Origin: an uncultured Sphingorhabdus sp.
GTDB taxonomy: Bacteria; Pseudomonadota; Alphaproteobacteria; Sphingomonadales; Sphingomonadaceae
NCBI GenBank assembly: GCA_937873665.1
Contig: CALMYW010000320.1
Location: 1-11,104, forward strand
Direction of reading: 5' to 3'
DNA length: 11,104 nucleotides
The notes under the pieces were generated by a model that was not told where the DNA came from, did not search any database, and saw only the letters and a list, made by a program, of their open reading frames with translations. Of the stretch, positions 7,626 to 11,104 are shown one piece after another. Position numbers and translations under genes: made by a program. How positions within the stretch are numbered: position 1 is the stretch's first letter; every line of letters begins with the position of its first letter.

Positions 7626-7653
7626 AGAATAACCGATAATTATCGTTTATCAA
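7626..7653 (-). promoter_or_regulatory. Dioxygenase-receptor promoter with operator-like palindrome in the spacer
   Basis: On the minus strand the sequence reads TTGATA (7653-7648; 5 of 6 to the -35 consensus), a 16-bp spacer, then TATTCT (7631-7626; 4 of 6 to the -10 consensus), about 36 bp before the ATG at 7590. The spacer contains the perfect 12-bp palindrome CGATAATTATCG (7634-7645). Symmetry extends to 22 bp (7629-7650) with only one mismatched pair. A site of this size between the promoter boxes is the classic position for a TetR-type repressor operator. Confidence 0.6.
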
Positions 7654-7730
7654 GTGCGATTTCGCGGCGCTACCCAGCCACGGACTAAAGGGCGGTGGCT
7701 GCTTCCTTGCATCTGGCCTCTCCGCTATGC

Positions 7731-7742
7731 CGATCATTATCG
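7731..7742. promoter_or_regulatory. Second CGAT-N4-ATCG palindrome upstream of the dioxygenase gene
   Basis: The sequence CGATCATTATCG has the same CGAT/ATCG arms as the sites at 7634 and 2718. It lies in the 202-bp gap between the saccharopine-dehydrogenase-like gene and the dioxygenase gene, with its centre 97 bp from the promoter site. It could be an auxiliary operator. I see no separate promoter at it. Confidence 0.4.
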
Positions 7743-7792
7743 ATTCGGACGCCTTCCACTCGTAAGCTGGCTATTGAATCCGGATGGATGGA

Positions 7793-8791
7793 TTAGGCGA
7801 GGGAGGTTCTGACCTTCACGCCAAGCGCCTGAATGCGCTGCATATACGCTGCGGGAGGCTGCAATTGGTCAGTCGTCCACACGCCAGGGCCGATTGCCGG
7901 GCCTCCCTCCAACCCAAGCATTCGCTCAACAGTCACAAGCAGACTGACAGAGGTCATCGAGGCGGCGGTATGAGGCAAAACCAGCGTCCGTCTGGCCACC
8001 GCCATTTGCCCGTCGATTAGGCCGACGACCTCAATCGCGATTTCATCTGCGGGGATGCCGGTCTCGAGGAAATGCGCCGAGTCTCCCCAGGTCTCCAGCA
8101 CATGAACATCCCGCGCATTCGTTCGCGCTCCAATGGTCGGAACATCGACTGAAACCGATCCTTTCCCTTCCATCATTGCACCGCTGACGCCTTCGTAAGA
8201 ACGGATGCTGTCAGCTTCCTGCTGCCACACATAGTTGCCCGCGATCCGAGCCAGCGTCGCGCAGGAGCTGCGCGCGACCCGCTCGAAATCAGCCAGCGAC
8301 GCCGCACCGGCGGCGGCTGAGTTCCGGTCGATCGTGATGCCTACGACCACCGACTCGACCTGATCGAACTTCTCGCAAACATCCAGCACCGCCATCGAGG
8401 CCGCACCGGCGAACCAATGCCCTGCGATCACTACGGGTGCAGCAACGGCCCGTGCCAAAGCGTGGAGCAGATCGACCCCGATCTCGAAGGCTGCGCTTGA
8501 GAGGCTGAGATAGGGCACCCCACGGTCTTGCGCCCAGCGCAGGGCGTGGAGCCCGGAATCCTTGGCGAGAACAACGAGGCCGGACGAGGCCGCACTACCC
8601 ATCCCTGCATCGCTAGCGCTCAAATCGAGAACCTGGCCAATTGCCCCGACTTCGGTAGCCAGAGTTTGTGCCTTCCTCAGATCACGGCCAGCAATGACCA
8701 GTGGCAAGTTCGGATGATGGTGGCTGAGCAGGCGCACGAATTGTTGGCCGGTTACGCCATAGCCGCCGATGATGTGGAGCGGACTGTGCAT
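7793..8791 (-). CDS. Saccharopine dehydrogenase-like NAD(P)-binding protein
   Basis: This 332-residue protein starts MHSPLHIIGGYGVTGQ, a Rossmann nucleotide-binding loop (GGYGVTG, residues 9-15), followed by the second strand LVIAGRDLRKA (31-41) with an Arg that suggests NADP preference. This arrangement is that of the saccharopine-dehydrogenase/trans-acting enoyl reductase superfamily. The C-terminal half has no motif that I recognise and shows no transmembrane segments. A role as an NAD(P)H-dependent reductase or dehydrogenase in the pathway is inferred only from the fold. It begins 6 bp after the stop of the MDR reductase, so the two genes are almost certainly one translationally coupled operon. 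The ATG at 8791 has no strong ribosome binding site, as expected for coupling. A true lysine-biosynthesis role is unlikely in this setting. Confidence 0.75.
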   Translation of the reverse strand: MHSPLHIIGGYGVTGQQFVRLLSHHHPNLPLVIAGRDLRKAQTLATEVGAIGQVLDLSASDAGMGSAASSGLVVLAKDSGLHALRWAQDRGVPYLSLSSAAFEIGVDLLHALARAVAAPVVIAGHWFAGAASMAVLDVCEKFDQVESVVVGITIDRNSAAAGAASLADFERVARSSCATLARIAGNYVWQQEADSIRSYEGVSGAMMEGKGSVSVDVPTIGARTNARDVHVLETWGDSAHFLETGIPADEIAIEVVGLIDGQMAVARRTLVLPHTAASMTSVSLLVTVERMLGLEGGPAIGPGVWTTDQLQPPAAYMQRIQALGVKVRTSLA

Positions 8792-8797
8792 TCCGGC

Positions 8798-9793
8798 TCA
8801 CCGCAGCCTGACCAGCATCTTGCCCGTGTTTCGGCCCTCGAACAGACCAAGGAACGCGGCAGGCGCGTTGGCGATTCCTTCCTGCACGGTATCCAGCAGC
8901 CTGATCTTGCCCTCGGCATACCAACCGGCCATCTCTTTCATGAAAGCAGACGTCAAATCGAGGTGATCGGTGCAAATGAAGCCACGCAGCGTGATCTGCA
9001 TGTCAACCGCCCGCCAGATGTTCCCCGGCCCTCTGGTGGGAGCCGAATTGTACATGTAGATCGCACCGCACAGCGCAAATCGTGCGTGTGGACGAGCAAC
9101 GGCGAGCGCCGCGTCGAGCTGCTCTGCCCCGACATTGTCGAAGCACACGTCGATTCCATCGGGCGCGGCCTGGCGCAGCGCGGCCTCGATATCGGCCTCT
9201 GCCTTGTAATCGATAACAGCATCGCAGCCGAGTTCGCGAAGCAGTGCGATCTTCTCCGGGCCTCCGGCCGATCCGATTACGCGGTGACCGCGGGCCTTGG
9301 CGATCTGGACGGCCGTCGATCCGACAGCCCCGGCCGCCCCGGTGACAAAAACGACATCGTCTTGCCTGAGCTCAGCAATGCGCATGAGGCCAATGTAAGC
9401 GGTCAGGCCCGGCATACCCGCTGCCCCAAGATAGGCCTCGGGCGGGAATTGCAGGTTTTCCAGCTTTTCCAGTTCGGAACCGGCAGCATTGAAGCCTTCA
9501 CGCCACCCGCGGTATGACCTGACCAGATCGCCGGGAACAAACGCGGGGTCGTTCGATAACACGACCTCGCCGATTGCACCGCCCTCCAGCGCAACACCAA
9601 TTTCGAACGGCTCTACATAGCTGTCATTGGTGTCCATTCGCCCCCGCATATATGGGTCGACGGACATCCATAGATTGCGGACCTGAACCTCGCCAGCGGC
9701 TGGCTCAGGCAGGTCAACCTGAACGATTTCGAAATGATCGCGTCTCGCCGCAGCCGTCGGGCGCTCACGCAGACGTACTTCCCGTACCCTCAT
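8798..9793 (-). CDS. Zinc-independent MDR oxidoreductase (CurA / prostaglandin reductase-like)
   Basis: This 331-residue protein belongs to the medium-chain dehydrogenase/reductase superfamily, in the NADPH-dependent alkenal/one reductase group (leukotriene B4 12-hydroxydehydrogenase, curcumin reductase CurA). Members reduce C=C bonds conjugated to a carbonyl. Family landmarks are in order: SVDPYMRGRM (44-53), GMPGLTAYIGL (126-136), the Rossmann loop VTGAAGAVGSTAVQIAK (150-166), NADP-binding SAGGPEK (175-181) and FDNVG (218-222), and a C-terminal RNTGKMLVRL. Catalytic-zinc ligands are absent, as usual for the group. ATG at 9793 is preferred because GGTGGAG sits 7 bp upstream; a GTG at 9811 is possible. 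It is the first gene of the pair with the saccharopine-dehydrogenase-like gene, and a near-match to the shared palindrome lies 66 bp upstream. Confidence 0.9.
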   Translation of the reverse strand: MRVREVRLRERPTAAARRDHFEIVQVDLPEPAAGEVQVRNLWMSVDPYMRGRMDTNDSYVEPFEIGVALEGGAIGEVVLSNDPAFVPGDLVRSYRGWREGFNAAGSELEKLENLQFPPEAYLGAAGMPGLTAYIGLMRIAELRQDDVVFVTGAAGAVGSTAVQIAKARGHRVIGSAGGPEKIALLRELGCDAVIDYKAEADIEAALRQAAPDGIDVCFDNVGAEQLDAALAVARPHARFALCGAIYMYNSAPTRGPGNIWRAVDMQITLRGFICTDHLDLTSAFMKEMAGWYAEGKIRLLDTVQEGIANAPAAFLGLFEGRNTGKMLVRLR

Positions 9794-9859
9794 CAACAAT
9801 CTCCACCTCACCGTCAGGGGCTAGCGGAATCGTGATAATGCACTGCCTCAGCTATTAAT

Positions 9860-9871
9860 AGATAAATATCG
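9860..9871. promoter_or_regulatory. Operator-like near-palindrome upstream of the MDR reductase gene
   Basis: AGATAAATATCG matches CGAT-N4-ATCG at 7 of 8 arm positions. It lies in an AT-rich stretch about 66 bp before the ATG at 9793. On the minus strand TATTAA follows directly, at a similar place to the -10 box at the dioxygenase promoter. No convincing -35 box is seen, so the promoter itself is not assigned. Confidence 0.4.
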
Positions 9872-10365
9872 AATTTGATTCCTAAGCCGTCATGAAATCC
9901 TGGGGCAGCATCGGATCATCGCTTCCGCATCTCAATCCAATTCCTGAGGATCTCCTGGCCTGGTTCACGGCTCTCGCCGCACCCATGGGCGATCGTCTCA
10001 TGCGGGGCCTCCTTTGAATCGGGTGGTCAGTCGCTGACGATGTCATTTCCAAATCTGGCAGTCGGCGCACCGCCCACATGCTGGCTTTGTGGAAGGCCTT
10101 TAGGTAAGCAGGAAAGTGTCCGCTTCCAAGCGGACCCAGCCTCTGTAGAAGCCTCGCGGGAACGACTGGAACGTCCCAAATTCAGCTGTTCCGCGCCCTA
10201 TGAACGCGCGACCGCTTTCAGGAGCTCGCAGGTCGCAACCGCACGTCTGACATGGGGTCGGTTTGCGAATTTCCGGTTTCGGGGGAAAAGTGATCGAAGC
10301 TGCCAGTCCGGTTCAAGCGCTGGCCTCATCTGGAGCGAACGCAGGGCCGAGGATGCAAGATGCCC
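9872..10365. other. Intergenic stretch without a convincing gene
   Basis: About 500 bases between the reductase operon and the unknown protein hold only short frames with no family likeness, no good ribosome binding sites and low-complexity composition. One is a 42-codon frame from ATG 9891 whose LLAWFTALAAPMGDRLM part looks faintly protein-like. A compact inverted repeat sits at 10118-10135. The stretch could be decayed mobile or gene-remnant DNA marking the right edge of the cluster. Confidence 0.4.
10118..10135. repeat. Short perfect inverted repeat
   Basis: GTCCGCTT and AAGCGGAC form a perfect 8-bp inverted repeat around CC. It is not followed by a T-run on either strand, so it does not look like a standard intrinsic terminator. 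It could be a protein site or part of a dispersed repeat. Confidence 0.5.
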
Positions 10366-10851
10366 TTATCGGCCCTCCCGATCCAGACGGATCGCTTCCT
10401 CGAGAAAGTGCTGGGGGTCTCGAACATACTGCGCTGCCTGCGATTGCATGATTGTCCGCATGACAGCCTCTCGGCTCGGCTGAATGATCGCCCCATCCGG
10501 CGTCGCAAGGACGCTATCGAAATGGCGCGCGAGGTCGCAGATCCCGCCGACCAATGGCAAAGACAGGTCCGCAACATTGAGGCGGAACTGGATCTCCTCA
10601 ATGGCCTGCCCGTCGATGCTGACCTGAATGTCGTCCGCTTTCTCGTCGCCCCAAATTCGTAAGCCGTCAGACCAAGACGGCTTCTCTGGGAGGAGCCTGC
10701 CGAGTTTCGAGAACAGCACCTCCGCATCAGCCGTCGAGAAACCGAGAACGGTCTCATCGAGTTGCGCGCGGCTCATCCGCACTGCGGCGACCCCTGCAAC
10801 GCGCGCCGCAGAAGTAGGAATGAGTTCGATGACGAATTGCCACACTGCCAT
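10366..10851 (-). CDS. Conserved-looking protein of unknown function, 161 residues
   Basis: I do not recognise a named domain. From ATG at 10851 the protein begins MAVWQFVIELIPTS and is soluble in appearance: no signal peptide or membrane segment. It has alternating charged and hydrophobic segments such as SDGLRIWGDEKADDIQVSID (61-80), an IQFRLNV strand (87-93), and a helical C-terminus QYVRDPQHFLEEAIRLDREG (141-160). The WGDE...DIQV...RL layout recalls a widespread family of small uncharacterised proteobacterial proteins that I know only as hypothetical, some of which may be immunity-like (weak memory, not evidence). The frame is open upstream to 11082, but the earlier part is basic, low in complexity and overlaps hairpins, so I take it as leader. 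No strong ribosome binding site is seen. It does not share the operator motif of the metabolic cluster. Confidence 0.65.
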   Translation of the reverse strand: MAVWQFVIELIPTSAARVAGVAAVRMSRAQLDETVLGFSTADAEVLFSKLGRLLPEKPSWSDGLRIWGDEKADDIQVSIDGQAIEEIQFRLNVADLSLPLVGGICDLARHFDSVLATPDGAIIQPSREAVMRTIMQSQAAQYVRDPQHFLEEAIRLDREGR

Positions 10852-10978
10852 CGTCAAAACATAGCGCTTAGCTGGGCCACAGCAACAGGTTGAATTGCCG
10901 CGTCGTCCCTGGCGGTTCATCGCCCCCCGACGAGCCGCGCCGAACCGACTTAAAAGCCTGGGAGTGTTCCCGCTGTAA

Positions 10979-11033
10979 CCCCTTCGCAGGGCCGAAGGGG
11001 CGGTCCGGTGTGGCGCTGAAGCGCCTGACCGGC
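10979..11033. other. Two adjacent hairpins in the right-edge leader
   Basis: CCCCTTCG (10979-10986) pairs with CGAAGGGG (10993-11000) around a 6-base loop. Right after it comes a two-part stem: CCGGT pairs with ACCGG, and inside it GGCGC pairs with GCGCC around TGAA (about 11005-11033). Neither has a T-run. They lie 130-180 bp upstream of the unknown protein's ATG on the minus strand and also near a possible + strand ribosome binding site at the right edge. They may be a structured leader or part of a mobile-element backbone. Confidence 0.5.
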
Positions 11034-11041
11034 CCTGCCTT

Positions 11042-11104
11042 CGTCTCTGCTGCTCGAGGGCGGGAACGTCTCTTCCACACACACAGGAACACCTGCCGAA
11101 ACCT
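11042..11104. other. Right-edge noncoding end with a CGTCTCT direct repeat
   Basis: CGTCTCT occurs at 11042-11048 and again at 11067-11073, 25 bp apart. The last bases (CACACAGGAACACC) contain AGGA and could be the leader of a + strand gene that begins beyond the window. No start codon is visible, so no gene is called. Confidence 0.25.

Noticed and set aside
9891..10019. 42-codon + strand frame (MKSWGSIGSS...), faintly protein-like in its second half
   Set aside because: No ribosome binding site, very short, no family likeness; kept only as a note on the gap.
9882..10079. 65-codon minus-strand frame upstream of the MDR gene
   Set aside because: Arg/Pro-rich, no ribosome binding site, no recognisable domain.
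10040..10483. 147-codon + strand frame
   Set aside because: Rich in Arg and Ser with no motifs, overlaps the better-supported minus-strand protein at its end and a perfect inverted repeat; composition is that of a chance frame.
10868..11092. 74-codon minus-strand frame ending FNLLLWPS
   Set aside because: Runs through both hairpins, is Arg/Pro-rich and has no family likeness; more likely leader sequence.

Overview
The window is GC-rich DNA that reads like an alphaproteobacterium of the sphingomonad group (Sphingobium, Novosphingobium or Sphingopyxis type). I infer this from the gene styles: a large TonB-dependent receptor beside a TPR-sulfotransferase and a phytanoyl-CoA-dioxygenase-like protein, Shine-Dalgarno sites of the GGAGGGG type, and codon use. 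No rRNA, tRNA or CRISPR was seen.

Layout. Bases 1-950 are the end of a Tn3-family transposon: the C-terminal part of the transposase and then a probable terminal inverted repeat. Its outer boundary lies inside a TetR-family regulator gene (minus strand), which keeps only its DNA-binding domain and takes its stop codon from the transposon end. From 1297 to 9793 there is a compact accessory metabolic cluster: a monoamine-oxidase-like flavoenzyme (minus), a divergent TPR-sulfotransferase (plus), then on the minus strand a TonB-dependent receptor downstream of a PhyH-type Fe(II)/2-oxoglutarate dioxygenase, and a coupled pair made of a zinc-independent MDR reductase and a saccharopine-dehydrogenase-like protein. 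The right end (9794-11104) holds about 570 bases with no convincing gene, one 161-residue protein of unknown function, and a hairpin-rich leader.

How the genes may work together. The palindrome CGAT-N4-ATCG occurs exactly three times that I found, plus once with one mismatch. All four copies are intergenic and they sit before the amine oxidase (and sulfotransferase), the dioxygenase-receptor unit (two copies) and the reductase pair. At two promoters it fills the spacer between plausible -35 and -10 boxes. The simplest reading is one regulon controlled by one repressor, with the truncated TetR protein as the first candidate. The cluster looks like an inducible uptake and conversion pathway (outer-membrane import, hydroxylation, amine oxidation, reduction, possibly sulfation) for an unidentified, possibly amine-containing compound.

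The cluster carries two lesions. The regulator is cut by the transposon, and the receptor gene has an in-frame amber codon at codon 9, just after a well-placed ribosome binding site and ATG. Either the pathway is decaying, or it is constitutive with the receptor made only by suppression or from a downstream TTG.
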